DNA of 64,000 bases from Amaurobius ferox (taxonomy: Eukaryota; Arthropoda; Arachnida; Araneae; Amaurobiidae): contig OX578138.1 in assembly GCA_951213105.1 (NCBI GenBank), forward strand, positions 92,792,914-92,856,913, read 5' to 3'. Below are positions 46,881 through 59,509 of this stretch, in pieces; the first letter of the stretch is position 1; each line of letters starts with the position of its first letter. The notes under the pieces are model-generated. The model worked only from the letters and a program-made list of their open reading frames with translations, was not told the DNA's origin and made no database searches. The translations under genes were made by a program, and so were the position numbers.

Positions 46881-46883
46881 ATT

Positions 46884-47145
46884 TCTTAATTTCCAGAAAA
46901 TTTCATCAAATTCGATTCAGCAGTTCTTCCGTGATGATGAGAGAAACAAAAATTTCGTTTTTTACTAATATCTCGAGAATCACTGGTTGTAGAAACTCCA
47001 AATATGGACTACATTTTAAGTGGGACTATTTCCAGGCTACCCACAAAATTTCATCAAACTCGGTTCAGCCGTTCTCCCGTGATGGCGGGACATACAGACA
47101 GACAGACAGAGAGGCAGATTTTCAATTTTATTTATATAGATTTTG
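46884..47145 (+). repeat. family D repeat, 3' fragment
   Basis: Two tandem AAATTTCATCAAAYTCGRTTC-type units, a CCGTGATGGCGGGAC block, a (GACA)n run at 47096-47108 and TTTTATTTATATAGATT at the end. Matches the 3' part of 52278-53704. Confidence 0.75.
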
Positions 47146-48589
47146 AAATCCATAAATCCATAATACGTTTAATAATTGTCTAACGAATTTGGGTATGTTC
47201 AGACCCTCCATACCATAAGACTGGATTTTAGTATAATTATAGTTTCAGTAGAAAACATACCATCCAATAATAAAAAAAAACTGTTGTGAGGGTGCACACA
47301 CGTCTGAGCCACGATCAGCCATTTAAAATCTTGGACGACGTGGGGTACATTTTCTAATTAAAGAATGTCATGACCGTTTTTCCGCTACAGACGACACAGG
47401 CGAACAAGCCAACAGACATGTTTCTTTATTATTGCATACAGAAGATAGATTATGTTTTCAACACACGAAAAATTCACGAAAATTGGATTATAAATCGTAG
47501 GAATTCCGTTTAATAGTTGTGTGATGACATATGTGCGCGATTTAGCGTGATGAGAGGTAGCACACTATAAAACAATTTTTATGAAGCGTGGAGACAAGTA
47601 GAAGAGTTTAAGACAAAGAAATTGGATGGCTTCAAACAAAGTATTCAGGCTGATAGATCGCCATAGTTGACGTTATACTTAAATAAAATTTATTTGGGCA
47701 ATTAACATTGCTATACGCATCGACAAGTCACCTCACCCTTGCGATCATGGATGCAGTTATGACGAATGTTTCTCCAGCCAACGAGGATATAGTTCTCTGA
47801 ATTGTATCTGCGGCCAATAAGGACAAAGCTATGGGGCCAATTCCAGCCAAAGGTCCGAAGTCTTACAAAGGGAAGTTAAAGAAAAATGAGCCAGCAGCAA
47901 TAGGTGAAGAGAATCACAAAAAAGGCAGTGGAAACTTTCAGAACTGCTGAAAGAATCATGAAATGAGGAATATTGCTGAGATGAGCCAAAAAGTCAAAAA
48001 CTGTTGTAAGTTGAATATAGTTGCCCAAAAAAGATGGCCAAGAGATTCTACAAGTTAATTGTTGCCGTAAATAAGTAAGCTGGCCCAAATATGATTGATC
48101 TGATGTATATATATGTATGTGTATATATGATGTATGTTTATAACAGATATCATTTTTATTGCCTATGAGGACTAACTCAAGTGTCGAAATATTTCATTTC
48201 AATTTCAACAAATCGCTCATTGTCATCAAACTCGTATCCTCGTTAGATTAACACCTAAATATGTAAACTGTAAGATGTAATTAAGTGTTTAAGTGCAAAA
48301 AAGAAAATTTTAATAAATAATTAAATAACCTAAAAACAAAGTGTCTTCATGTTTATTAGCTTGTATATTAATGTTTATCTTACTATTAAACTCATGCTTA
48401 TTATATGTAGACGTTGAACTGCAGATAAAGGTGGATTACATGTTGGAAGGAATGTCTTAACATATATTTTATATATTTTCTTACAAAACCGCAATGTTCA
48501 CTGTTAAACTACACGATCGGTCATAATTTGCTAGTATATTTAATAAAATAAATAAAAATTTCTTTTCCACACAGTTTGTTTGAAAGAGG
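47146..48589. other. unassigned interval
   Basis: Contains one outlying unit of the downstream 146-bp repeat (about 47330-47430). A coding-looking stretch near 47745-47940, with plus-strand frames interrupted by stops, has no recognisable domain. Confidence 0.4.
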
Positions 48590-49145
48590 AGTTTTCGATA
48601 CCAGAATTTTTCGACTCAGAGAAAATATTTTCGGTCGCTAAAGGAACTCATTTGTGTGAAAATCATGCTAAAATATAAAGTAACTGGAAAAAAATTAAAG
48701 CAAACGCCAAGGTTTCCCAGGTCCTGAAGTATCTACGTTCTAAACTTAATGGTCGTATATCGCTTAAATTTTCCGCTGGAGACGACGCACAGGAATAAAC
48801 AAGGGATATTTTTCATTGTTATAGTGGATTACGGAACAGGACCTAAAGCAAACGAAAAGGCTTCCCGGGTCCCTAATTATATGTGTTCCAAACTGAATGG
48901 TCGTATCTCGCTTAGATTTTGTGCTACAGTCGACTCAGCGGAATAAACAAAGATATATTTTTCATTATGGTAGATTACGAGACAGGAAGAAAATTCCAAG
49001 GCTTCCAGGGTTCTGAAGTACCTGTGTTCTAAACTTAATGGTCATATCTCGCTTAGATTTTCCATTACAGACGACGCAGAGGAATAAACAGGGGATTTTT
49101 TCTTTTATTATGGTAAATTACGGGACAGGAACTAATGAAGCATTA
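48590..49145. repeat. degenerate tandem repeat, about 146-bp unit, 3 units
   Basis: AATGGTCRTATMTCGCTTA recurs at about 48748, 48895 and 49039, each followed by GACGAC/GACTCAGC, GGAATAAACA and a GGACAGGA block. Confidence 0.8.
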
Positions 49146-49334
49146 TTTTTTATTCCCCTCGAAAGTGTAAAAAATCCCAGGAAAACGTAACAGTGTTTAG
49201 ACTTCTCTTCAGTTCATCCAAAACCATTTGGTGACTTAAAAGGCTGAATCTTTGCACAACTTTAGTATCTATTACAGATAAAGTCTATTACGGATAAAGT
49301 CGATTACGGATAAACCGGATTTTCAAATTTTACT

Positions 49335-49830
49335 TTTTCATGCTATAATGCAGTATAGCAAAAGTATATTTTCGACGAAAATTTTCGAATTCAAAATTTT
49401 GATGCCAATATATGTTTTAAGACCTTCTGAGAACGGTTTTACAATTTATAGAATGATGCCTGTCTGTCTGTCTGTATACGTGTCTGTGGTCGATGTCTTG
49501 TGCAAGAGATATAACAATGGACACATATATTAATTGATTTTCACGATACTTTATATCCGACTTTGCTATAAAAAAATCTAGAACCGGATAGAATTTTTTA
49601 AATTGCGAAAATATAAAACTGCGCAATTTATTCTGAATTATATATATATTTATTCGGAATTATATATATATTTTTAACATGGCTGCATAGGACAAAATTT
49701 GACGCAATCATGCATTCAATGGTTTATTTATAGTTCAATGATCACGAAACTTTATAGTTTCAATCATTGTTGTTTCAACCACTGTGATAAAATAGCAAAT
49801 TTTATTTGCTGACAGTTAAGGTTTATAAAT
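49335..49830 (+). repeat. family C repeat, copy C1
   Basis: A palindrome-like start (GCTATAATGCAGTATAGC), a (GTCT)n run at 49460-49475, an AGAACCGGATAGAATTT block, and AGTTTCAATCATTGTTGT near the end. A start hairpin plus GTCT run again resembles the A and B families. Confidence 0.6.
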
Positions 49831-49879
49831 TGTAATCAAATGGTTACAATAAATGTTGACCATTGTAGATATTTTTACT

Positions 49880-50295
49880 TTCTCTTAACGCAGTATTGAG
49901 CGCGTATTGTTGTCACAAAAAGTTTCAATTTCGAGATTTAGATGCCAGTATATGTCTTATGACTTTCTCACTATTTTTGGAGTGCTATCCATCTGTCTGC
50001 AGTGGATTTCTTATGTACATAATACCGGCCATAAATATGAATGGATTTTTACAAAACTTTATAACCGGCTCCGTCATAAAAAATCCAGAACTGGGTAGAA
50101 TTTATTTTTTTAATTAAGGCGAAAACTTCGATATTTATTTGAAATTTTATATTTTTATAACATTGAAAATAGCAGGAAATTTGACACAATCGTACACAAA
50201 AAGATTTATTTATGCCTCAGTGATCACGAGAATTTACAGTTTCCATAATTTTCGTGAAAAATAAGCGCGATGCAATTTTTTGTTCTCAACGTCAG
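49880..50295 (+). repeat. family C repeat, copy C2
   Basis: Diverged tandem relative of C1 in the same order: GATGCCAGTATATGT, ATGGATTTTTACAAAACTTTATA, CCAGAACTGGGTAGAATTT, TGATCACGAGAATTTACAGTTTC. Confidence 0.6.
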
Positions 50296-50759
50296 TATCC
50301 CCCCTCGCATGCAAGTTACCCCCTGTGGGGTATATTGTCAAGCATGGTATCAATGGACCTGTTTCTGAATTCCTTTAAAGTTAAGGGTTACAAGCTATAA
50401 ATGTAGACACTTGGACTCAAGATTTTCGAAATTTTTCTTGTAATATTTGGAAAAAAATTACTAGAAATTGAATCTAATGTGAGAAAATTCAGTTAAGCCG
50501 CTCTCGAGTCAATTCTTTCCGGGAGCGGATAAATGGGAAAGAGTATCGAAAATATTTTTCGAACCCTCTACAAACCCGGAGGGCTAGAGAGCTGAAACTG
50601 TGAGACCAGGAGGCAATTATGCAGTTTTGATATTTACGACTAGTTTCAAAGAAACAAAGCGCAGATTTCTAAGCGCCATTTTATGACAATCTTAGCCTTT
50701 GAAAGTCAGGATCCCAAAAAATTCACGTCAATCGAATTGCAGGTGTGGTTGGGGCAAGG
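50296..50759. other. unassigned interval
   Basis: Contains a C-rich CCCCCCTCGC / ACCCCCTGTGGGGT patch (50299-50335) that recurs in inverse near 28020-28055. No gene recognised. Confidence 0.4.
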
Positions 50760-51030
50760 ATCTCCTAGGGCCGAGGCTTAAACAAAGTATCTTTGGAAAC
50801 TAAAGCAGCCAATGATGCTGCATCGCACTGGGGAGCAACCAATGAGAGCACGGCGGGCATATCTGAACCTCAGACAAAATGATGTGACAACAAGGAGATA
50901 ATTCAATGAATATTCAAGCAATGGCCGTGCCGAAGCTTTGAGAATCAGTAAGAATGATTGTCTGGAAGCAAGAGAAAGCGGTCATGAAATTCTCAGTCTT
51001 ATTGTAAGAGAGAGTGTTGATTTTCAAGTA
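50760..51030 (+). other. coding-looking stretch, unknown
   Basis: More balanced composition than its surroundings. One frame reads G-R-G-L-N-K-V-S-L-E-T-K-A-A-N-D-A-A-S-H to a TGA near 50882. Another reads N-G-R-A-E-A-L-R-I-S-K-N-D-C near 50920-50965. The two are out of frame and lie between stops. It may be a degraded gene or transposon fragment. No domain recognised. Confidence 0.25.
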
Positions 51031-52277
51031 GGAAGTTGTTATTTTAAGTATTAAAATTTTATAGAAAAAGACAAAGCTGACTCCAAAAGTCCTAAAAAAT
51101 AAGCGGCAACTATTCTAATCATGCTGACAACAGACCCGACAGAGGAATATGCCAGACTGAGTGTATATTAGATCAATTGTTTATTTTGGAATAATTTTAT
51201 AATATCTGGTCTCACATATGCATTTTTCTCCTTTTAAGCGTTTAATAAAATTAATGTAATTTTAATCATAACTAATAATTTTAATCATAATAATAAGATG
51301 TGTGAATAAGCAATAATTTATTTTAAAAGTTAAAAATGCGAAATTTAAGGTGTAGTGTTTTAATTAATGATTATTTTTAGGAACTCATGCAAAGACGTTA
51401 TGGTGGGTTATAGCAGCTACGATAAAAATGTACGAACTATGCAATTCACGATCACAACAATTAAGATAAATAAGTTAATCCACAAAGTTAAAATATATTT
51501 ATAAAAGTACACTCTAATCAAATATTCCCTTTTGTACACCACAGAAACTCTTCACACTTGTAGTATTGAACATAGGACCAATACTAACTGTGACAATTTT
51601 CGATTAAGATGTTTATTTGAGACGTCAAGCGCCGTAGAATGTTAAACAAAATAATGCTAGAAAAATGCTTTAATTTAATTTTTTAGGGTGTTAGTTTCTC
51701 TTTAACATACTTAAATTTTAGTATGAATATAAATAATATCATAATTATTTACAATTTCAAATATTTGGGGCGAATTTTTTTGCCTTTTTTTGTCATTGAA
51801 TTCGCTTAAAAAAGAAATATTCTAACCTGAAAATATATAATGATAGGATACATAACTCCCTCCACGATGATCAAATATATTGATATGGAATACCTTTAGG
51901 CGTACTGTTGCTCTCATTTTCAATTAGGGCAAGCAAGACATTCTGACAGATTTTTCAAGAAAATTGATTATGCAATTACCTCTTTTTTCCTAATCTCTCT
52001 GCGATGCTCCAGCATTTTTTTTCTCTGGAAGGATTTATGTGTGTAAAAACACTTTTCCAATTTAGCAATGTTGTATCTGATTAGTGCCATGTAACGCTCA
52101 ATTACTCTGGTTCATCTGCATATTAATCATTAATTTTTAAGATCTATATCACTTATTTAAGGTTTTCAGAAATTGATCTAAATGATTTATGACAAAAATT
52201 AAAAATATGTGTTGAATTAAAAGATCGGATGCTATTTGTTTGTAAGGAAGTTATTTCGAAGGTGAATTATATTTTTA
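51031..52277. other. unassigned AT-rich interval
   Basis: No domain, RNA gene or repeat recognised over about 1.2 kb. Confidence 0.4.
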
Positions 52278-53704
52278 TACTAGCAGCATACCCGTTCTTC
52301 GTACGGAGTATATAATATAAACAAACTTATAATTCAAAATCACCTGCAAATTCTGTTAAAATAATAAATTTATTACTGCTACAGAGAAGTTTAAGAATAT
52401 CTGTTCTCACTATGCAAAATTATTTTTACGAGTAGATCTAAAGAATAAAACATCCTGGCCCCTTTTGTAAGCATGTAAGCAAATTTACAAAAAAAAAGGA
52501 ATTGAATCAATATGTGCAACCCCGTACTACTTATATTGTCGCAGATTAGAAAATATGCCAGTGTGTTAGTAGAAGATTACCTGTATTACAATATGAGTCT
52601 CAAAAATCTTTGCCAAAATAAAAGAGATGACGTAATAAATTGGAAATATCAATAATCCCGTGCTCTTTATACCTAAAGGTAGTAATTGATTCCAATATAT
52701 GCCAATATATATCAAAACATATGCCAGTATACCTGTACTACTTATATTCTCGTAGATTAGAAGATATACCCGTGTATTTGTAGAAGATTACTCGTACAAC
52801 GTACAATATATGAGTTTAAACAATTTTTGTCATAATAAAACAATTGCATAATAACTTGAAAATATCAATAATCCCTGAATCAATAATCCCCGAAAATATC
52901 AATAATAATAACGTTTAATCCTGAAGACCGTAATTGATATTATCCAGTCAAAAATGCTATAAGAAAAATCAAATCGTTCTTTTCTAAAATATATTTTATA
53001 TCCATTTATTTATTATTTAAATCGAAAATATAATAATTAAAATTAACAGACAGATTTAATCCAATTGCGTTTCAGAGCAGAAGAAAGATATAAGATAGAA
53101 TATTCCTCATAAACTACGAAATAAAATAGCCATTTTGATTTTTTTATACTTTTCATTGTTCAGTAAAAGTTTGTGAAAAAAAACCCAGGGAGATAGATTT
53201 CCCATTTAAATCATGTTTCAAACAATTCATGTTTTCAGAAAATCACTAATTAGCGCAAAAAAATCTCCCACCAAATTCAGAGATAAAGTTTTAATTAACT
53301 TTCAAACGATTTTCAAGCTTTTCGTTTGGATAAACCACGGAGTTAGAGAATACAACTGCTAGGAAAAAGTTTCGTTTTTCAATTATATCTCGACAACCAC
53401 TGGTCTTAGATACTCAAAATTTGGTCTTCTAAATTTATGGGGGGGGGGGCTATTTCAAGGCTATCCACAAAATTTCATCCGTTCTCCCGTGATGGTGAGA
53501 CAAACGAAAATTTCGTTTTTTACTAATATCTCGAGAACCACTGTTCGTAGAAACTCCAGACATGGACTAAATTTTAAGTAGGACTATTTCCAGGCTACCC
53601 ACAAAATTTCATCAAACTCGGTTCAGTCGTTCTCCCGTGATGACGGGACAGACAGACAGAAAGACAGACATACAGACAGATTTTCACTTTTATTTATATC
53701 GATT
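52278..53704 (+). mobile_element. family D element, copy D1
   Basis: Starts TACTAGCAGCATACCCGTTC and ends with a CCCGTGATGACGGGACAGAC block, a (GACA)n run and TTTTATTTATATCGATT. Internal tandem units with TAGTAGAAGATTAC lie at about 52540-52660 and 52710-52830. Fragments occur at 46884 and, inverted, at 36100. It encodes nothing. Class unresolved: Helentron-like or a LINE 3' end are both possible. Confidence 0.6.
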
Positions 53705-54299
53705 CAGATTTTCTGTGTGACATTTTCGGAGTTCTTCTTCTTTTTTATCGATTTTCTCAAGTCGTTACTGGTTCATCTAAGACTTACTTCTGTTTCTGAT
53801 TAGTAACATGAAAACAAAATTAACGAGAAAGCAATCTAAAAGATAACGGATATTTCAAAGTGAAGAAATTTTAAAAATAATTACAAGTCAAAAATAAGTG
53901 ACCATTATAAAATTTAAAGTAGATACGAGAATGTCGCCATCCTCTAACTATATTTCATGATCGGCTTTAAAAATATGATTAGAAAAACATACGATGATAT
54001 CAAACTTTTTTACTTCCTAAAATTATAAAATACAAAGGTGTTCGAATATAATTTCTAAATATATAACACTGGTGTCTTAGAAAGTATTAGAATACATTTA
54101 AATTATAAACCATTGTTTAATAATATTTTGTACTAGAAGTCATTCATATTTTGCATTGCTCAGCTGTTATTAAAATTAATGCATTCGAAGTCAATCCACG
54201 AGAGATAAAGATGTCATAGGCAAAGTGATCTTTGCTTTTGCAAATGCCTTCATTAAGCGTGTACTTTGAGTATCGGTATTACATTTGACCTTCTGTGAG

Positions 54300-54685
54300 T
54301 ATTGATATTCTCAAGAAATTTCAACCTACAGATAATGACAAGAAATTTCAACAACAGTTGCATATCAATTGCTAATAGATATTCATTTATTTTCAACAAT
54401 TCAAAAATAGCGCATATAATCTAAAATTTAAAATAAAGTTTGATCTTGGAAATAAATAAATAAACGTATTCCATTACAATATATTCAATGTTGCTTAAAA
54501 TATGTCAAACACAATTTCAACCTTCATATATTTACAAGAAAATGCTGCATATCAATTCCAAATACTAGATATTCATCCATTTTCAACAATTCAAAAATAG
54601 CGCATTTAATTAAGAAATAAAAAAAAAAGTTTGATCACATTTCTTGTAAATATATAAATAAATAAATATTTCCACCCTGCATTAC
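54300..54685. repeat. tandem duplication, two units about 187 bp apart
   Basis: ATTTTCAACAATTCAAAAATAGCGCAT occurs at about 54390 and 54577 (here split by reading as ATTTTCAACAATTC plus AAAAATAGCGCAT), with matching flanks CATATCAATT and AAGTTTGATC. Confidence 0.8.
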
Positions 54686-54994
54686 GGAGTATTCTTCGAA
54701 AATTTTATTGCAATCCATTTCTTTCTACTATAATCACTTTTGCATTTCAAAACATTTCGGTGAATTCAAACTCTTTACAGATTTTTTCCTGCAAAAATGT
54801 TTTCCTTCGGAGCAATTCAATATTCATCGATTCATTCTCATGTTTAGTAAACGGAAAAGGAAGCGAGTTCTTTTCTGTATTTCCCACTCTTTATCGAATT
54901 TATGCGAGGGAAAAACTGTTTATATAAAAGTGCTTCGTCTCATGTCGGTATCTTTCATAGTGGGTTCATCATATAGTTTTTCACTGAGCATTTA
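54686..54994. other. unassigned interval
   Basis: Covered mostly by a 129-codon frame (54708-55097) that begins with TTG and runs on into the adjacent MITE. Its composition shows no domain, and I regard it as chance. Confidence 0.35.
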
Positions 54995-55248
54995 CAGGGT
55001 GACCAGAAAAAAGCGCCCCAAAAGTAAAATGAAACGACGAAAAAACGGGTGTTTAAATATGTTTTATTCCAATTACAGAAAAAGATATATATTCTAAATT
55101 TATGAAATCACAAGTTCGATATATCTGCCATCACGTGCTATAGCGTGACGCATGCGCAGAACAAAATGTTGAACGTTTGAAGGATTTATGTACAGTGGTT
55201 TTAGAGATATTACAGTTCATTATTGGGGCGCTTATTTCTGGTCCCCTG
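54995..55248. mobile_element. MITE, 254 bp, Tc1/mariner-like termini
   Basis: Left end CAGGGTGACCAGAAAAAAGC and the inverse of the right end CAGGGGACCAGAAATAAGCG; both continue CGCCCCA. Flanked by TA on both sides. Interior is non-coding. It abuts the outer end of B8. Confidence 0.85.
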
Positions 55249-55250
55249 TA

Positions 55251-56306
55251 TTACACTTTCCTGATATACACAGTATCTTGTGTAGGGAAAGTATTGAGGC
55301 AGGGTTGAAAATTCGAATTCGAGTTTTCTACGAAATAGCACGTTTCAGACTCCCCTGAACTAAAATCGAAGATTTTTAAGGTGATGTCCGTGTGCATCTG
55401 TGTGTGTTTCCGTGAGTGTGTGGGTTCAATATCTGAAGAACTAATAGATCGTTTAGGAATTTGTACGAATTTTACAATCGGTAAATATTAGAACCCACTT
55501 GATTATAAACGCAATCGAGTGCTCAAAAGACCCCAATTTTTCGAATGAAATTTTGGAAAAAAATCAGTAAAAGTTAGAATCATCAATAATGTTACGTAAA
55601 TAATCATTTTTTATTTTTTCATTAGAAACGAGTGACGTAAATTTTAGAAGGCTAGCATGACATGTTCTAAAGATAATGCCCATTTCTCAAATAAATGTAT
55701 CAACAAAATCCTATAAAATTAGAAAAAGTATATTAACTAATGTTGATTAGCTTCATTTTCATATATAATATTCTGGCGAAAAATGTGCTAACATCATTCT
55801 GGTAGATCTAGTTTATTTTTATCACGAGAGAAGACACTTCGGGGAATTTTTTTTTTGTCGCCGGACAATTCATTAGTGGTCTTTTATATATTAAAAAAAT
55901 CCCCATCTCCGTCTGTATATAACACTTGGTGATCAAATTTTTCAAACTTGTCAACTAATTTAGGGAAATATCGTCAATAATAAGGGAAATTTTGCCCTAT
56001 ATTTTGCAAAAATGAGATAAATGAGCTAAATTGATGCCAAATTCATGATTTAATTATTAAAATATTTTGATATATGGACTATATTTCTTACTGCGGTTGC
56101 TATAAATATTGATAAATTATCCATTTAGAGTTGTACGAATTGTGAGTTAATTGAAACTTCGAAATAGGTTTAGATGTTGTCATCCGAAAAAGCGTCAACT
56201 GTACAATTAAACTGTAAAAACACGCCGTGGATCTTATATATATATATTTTCACTGTAAAATAATTACATAGGGAAAATCATGTACTATCCCCATCCAATT
56301 TTTAGA
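55251..56306 (-). mobile_element. family B element, copy B8
   Basis: Inverse 3' hairpin at the left (ACTTTCCTGATATACACAG and GTGTAGGGAAAGT), a GTGT microsatellite near 55389-55421, a GATTATAAACGCAATCGAG block, a TTGGTGATC/AATTT module, and inverse 5' end AATCATGTACTATCCCCATC. Same subgroup as B1, B3 and B7. Confidence 0.7.
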
Positions 56307-56482
56307 AATATATTGTTTCAAGGAAAACGAAGTTCACCTGCTGTCTTAGAGCTTTCATCGAAAACTTTTTTGAAGATGGCGCAATTAGCGGAGAGCATCG
56401 CTACCGAGGTTTAAAGCATTTAAACCCCTTCTTTTTGCTAAATTGATATATTTGCTTGTGTTGTTTCACATACCTCTTGTGG

Positions 56483-56541
56483 CCGGCCGTCCAACTAGTT
56501 ACTCTAAGTCCTCTGGACGAGTCGGACGGTCTGGGTCTTTA
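56483..56541 (+). mobile_element. 59-bp SINE 3' stub with 15-bp target duplications
   Basis: CCGGCCGTCCAACTAGTTAC through GTCGGACGGTCTGGGTCTTT, flanked by exact ACATACCTCTTGTGG at 56468-56482 and 56542-56556. Only the shared SINE/LINE tail was inserted. The stem pairs 56487-56492 with 56524-56529 perfectly. There is no (CAA)n; the end is TTTA, as in the LINE tails. Confidence 0.9.
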
Positions 56542-56556
56542 ACATACCTCTTGTGG

Positions 56557-57139
56557 TTTGGGTTGGCCAGCATTTTGCATTCAGATTGTCTCGATTCTAA
56601 TTTGTATTTATTGGTCATAAACAACTGTCCGATTTAGTGTCATTTTCGGCGCAGTTGTGTCTGGCCTAGAAGGAAATGATCCAGCGCTCAATCAAGAACG
56701 ACCACTGAACCAGCATTTACGTACGAGGGGGAAACAACGCAAATAAATATACGAGGGTGTAGAAGGAAGACGTGATTCCCCGAAGCCATGTGAAAGAATG
56801 TAACAAAAACTTAAGATATAGTTGATGAGTAGTCGTTTGAAAAACCCAGGATCAGAAGAGACTGGCAACAACTCTTGCGAAGCAGCATGCAGTAGGTACG
56901 AAATGAACGAACGGATATGTTGAAGTGTTCGAATTGTATATGACTCAGAGTGACAGAACTGGGCAATGGTAGTGCAGCAATTGTGTCTTAGCACCACATG
57001 CAGTATGGAGGTCTATACGATTATCCATATGATTACATGCCAAGTATTTACTTATTTGATTTCGAATTAGTATGATTGATCACCGCTATGGTCTAATAAA
57101 ACTTTCGCATCACATTGTTAAAAATAATGAATGGTATTG
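56557..57139. other. unassigned interval
   Basis: A 101-codon minus-strand frame (56692-56997) in comparatively balanced DNA is present, but no domain is recognisable. Confidence 0.35.
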
Positions 57140-57837
57140 TGAAGACAAATTTGGTCAATCAGAAAATTTTTATTTTTAATACAACAAGATCATTAAAAAC
57201 ACCCGCATATATGTATCTTTAAAATTGAGCGAGTTATATTTAATTAAAAATTGAACATTTTGAATGGGGACCATGTATCAAATGTAAATTTAGGAATGTA
57301 AATTTGTGACATATCACAAAAAAGATAAAACTGGATGATAATACATATGATACATTTTTGCAATTTCCGCGTAGGCTCACGATGCAATCACGGATTCTTA
57401 AGTACTTTTCACATTGGGACATGCCAATAAAACATTTTGACACATATTAACGTATTTTTATCTAAACGATTTCCACCGTCAATTTGTTTATGATTCCTAT
57501 TTTCACAGACGAAGCAGTCTTTCACATGGTACGAAAATGTGGCATAAGTCAGGTGTTTTCCTTTATCATAATTCAGTTGATTTTGAAAATACAGATTTGC
57601 GATTTTTTAATTATCTTGTTGCATTAAAAATAAGCATTTTCTGATTGACCAAATTTGTCTACGTGGGGGTCGTTTAAAAATTTAGAAAGTGTAACTTTTG
57701 AAAATTAATGGGAGGACTATTTTATTAACGTAGTCTTATTTCCAACCTTTCTGTCAACATTTTTGCCGTTTACTTTGCCCACTTATCTCCAACAGGTAAA
57801 GAATTAAAACGCGTTTCAAACTTTTCGGGACACACTG
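57140..57837 (-). mobile_element. family M element, copy M2, one terminus truncated
   Basis: Shares nearly its whole length with M1 in inverted orientation. The right end reads GTAAAGAATTAAAACGCGTTTC and ends CACACTG followed by TA. The matching left terminal part is missing. Confidence 0.75.
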
Positions 57838-58023
57838 TATTGCTTAGCAGATGGTGAATATATATATTTTCCAATTTAGATTCGAATAGAATAAAAGTTA
57901 ATTGGATACTTCGAAATTACCCAGAAAATAATTACGCCAATAATAATAATGTACAATTCAACGATAAAAATTTTGTTATGTTTGTGCCTCCTCATTTAGC
58001 TCTGAAAAAAAACAAAGCCATTA

Positions 58024-58066
58024 CTTTATGTAAAGAAAATCGTTTGCTGCCCACATCAGATTTTTA
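58024..58066 (-). mobile_element. family B element, 5' terminal fragment
   Basis: The inverse of the B 5' end: GAAAATCGTTTGCTGCCCAC followed by ATCAGATTTTT. The rest of the element is absent. Confidence 0.6.
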
Positions 58067-58538
58067 ATCCATAACTCCAGAAAAAACAAGAATAAGTTAC
58101 AGAGAAAAGGGATCGCACCCTTCTAAGATTTGTTAATTTGTTATCTCTTTATTCATTACTCATGATCAACATAAAGGCAAAAGAGCGAGAAGTTCACTTA
58201 TGTCGCTAACACCACTAAAGTTAACACAAACACGCTTAACTTGAATTAATTTTACTAAGGCTAGTTTTTAATCCGCTTAAACTAAAATATATGCATAGAA
58301 AGTACAATTATCAGTCTGTCGGTCTATCTGTAGGCTTTGCCACAAATTTGACATGCTTGAAGACAAGTAAATTTGGCGACTTTGGCGATAAATTTTGTCA
58401 CCATTTCCAACTTGGCAATTTTATGCAATTGATAGGCCAAATTGATAACAATTCTACATGTTTAAAAAATGAAATTTAGTTTATCAAAATGATTAATTTT
58501 AATTTTATATTCTTGGATTGCAGGGTGTTCCAACGATA

Positions 58539-59387
58539 CAGGGTGTTCCAAAAAATTGAAACGTGCTTTAATTCTTTACCTGTTGGAGATAAGTGGGCAA
58601 TGTGAATTGCAAAAATGTTGAAAGTTAGGTAGGAAATAAGACTACGTTAACGAAATAGTCCTCCGATTATTTTCAAAAAGTTACACTATTAAATTTTTAT
58701 ACGACCCCCTTAGACAAATTTGGTCAATCATAAAATGTTTATTTTAATGCAACACGATCATTAAAAAACCCGCATATCTGTATATTTAAAATCAACTGAA
58801 TTATGATAAAGGAAACAATCTGACTTCTGCCACTTTTCCGTACCATGTGACTGTTTCATCAGTGAAAATAGGGATCATAAAGAAATTGACGATTGAAATT
58901 GTTTAGATCAAAAATACGTTAATATGTATCAAAATTTTTATCACAAATGCATCTAAATAAAGAATTACACAGACAGAGATCATATAAAACAGTGGTACTC
59001 CTTACGCGATTGGGTATCCTATGTATTATCATCCAGTTTTATCTGTTTTGTGATATGTCGCAAATTTACAATTCCTATTTGATATATGATCCCCATTCAC
59101 AATGTTCAATTTTCAATTAAATATAACTTGCTCGATTTTGAAGAAACAGATATGCGGTTATTTTAATGATCTTGTTGCATTAAAAGTGAATGTTTTCTGA
59201 TTGACCAAATTTGTCTAAGGGGATCGTATAAAATTTTAAAAAGTGTAACTTTTTGAAAATTAATGGAAGGACTATTTCATTAACGTAGTCTTATTTCCTA
59301 CCTTACTTTCAACATTTTTGCATTTTACATTGCCCACTTATCTCCAACAGGTAAAGAATTAAAGCGCGTTTCAATCTTGACACCCTG
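58539..59387. mobile_element. family M element, copy M1, foldback-type with about 250-bp terminal inverted repeats
   Basis: Left end CAGGGTGTTCCAAAAAATTG; inverse of right end CAGGGTGTCAAGATTGAAAC. Both continue through ACCTGTTGGAGATAAGTGGG, a CGTTAAYGAAATAGTCCT-type block and GACAAATTTGGTCAATCA. Flanked by TA. A stray CAGGGTGTTCCAA lies 18 bp before it. No transposase is visible, so it is a non-autonomous Tc1/mariner-like element with long arms. Confidence 0.85.
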
Positions 59388-59509
59388 TATAAGGTTCGCT
59401 TTAATTACTATAGACGTCATGATAATCCATCCAGTTGACATGAATTAGGACACTGAAAAGGGAGAAAACCGAAAAAAAATTCCCATTTTTTTTTCAAAAC
59501 ATTTTTAAT

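Noticed and set aside
54708..55097. A 129-codon ORF as a possible gene
   Set aside because: It starts at TTG, runs into the terminal repeat of the adjacent MITE, and shows no domain.
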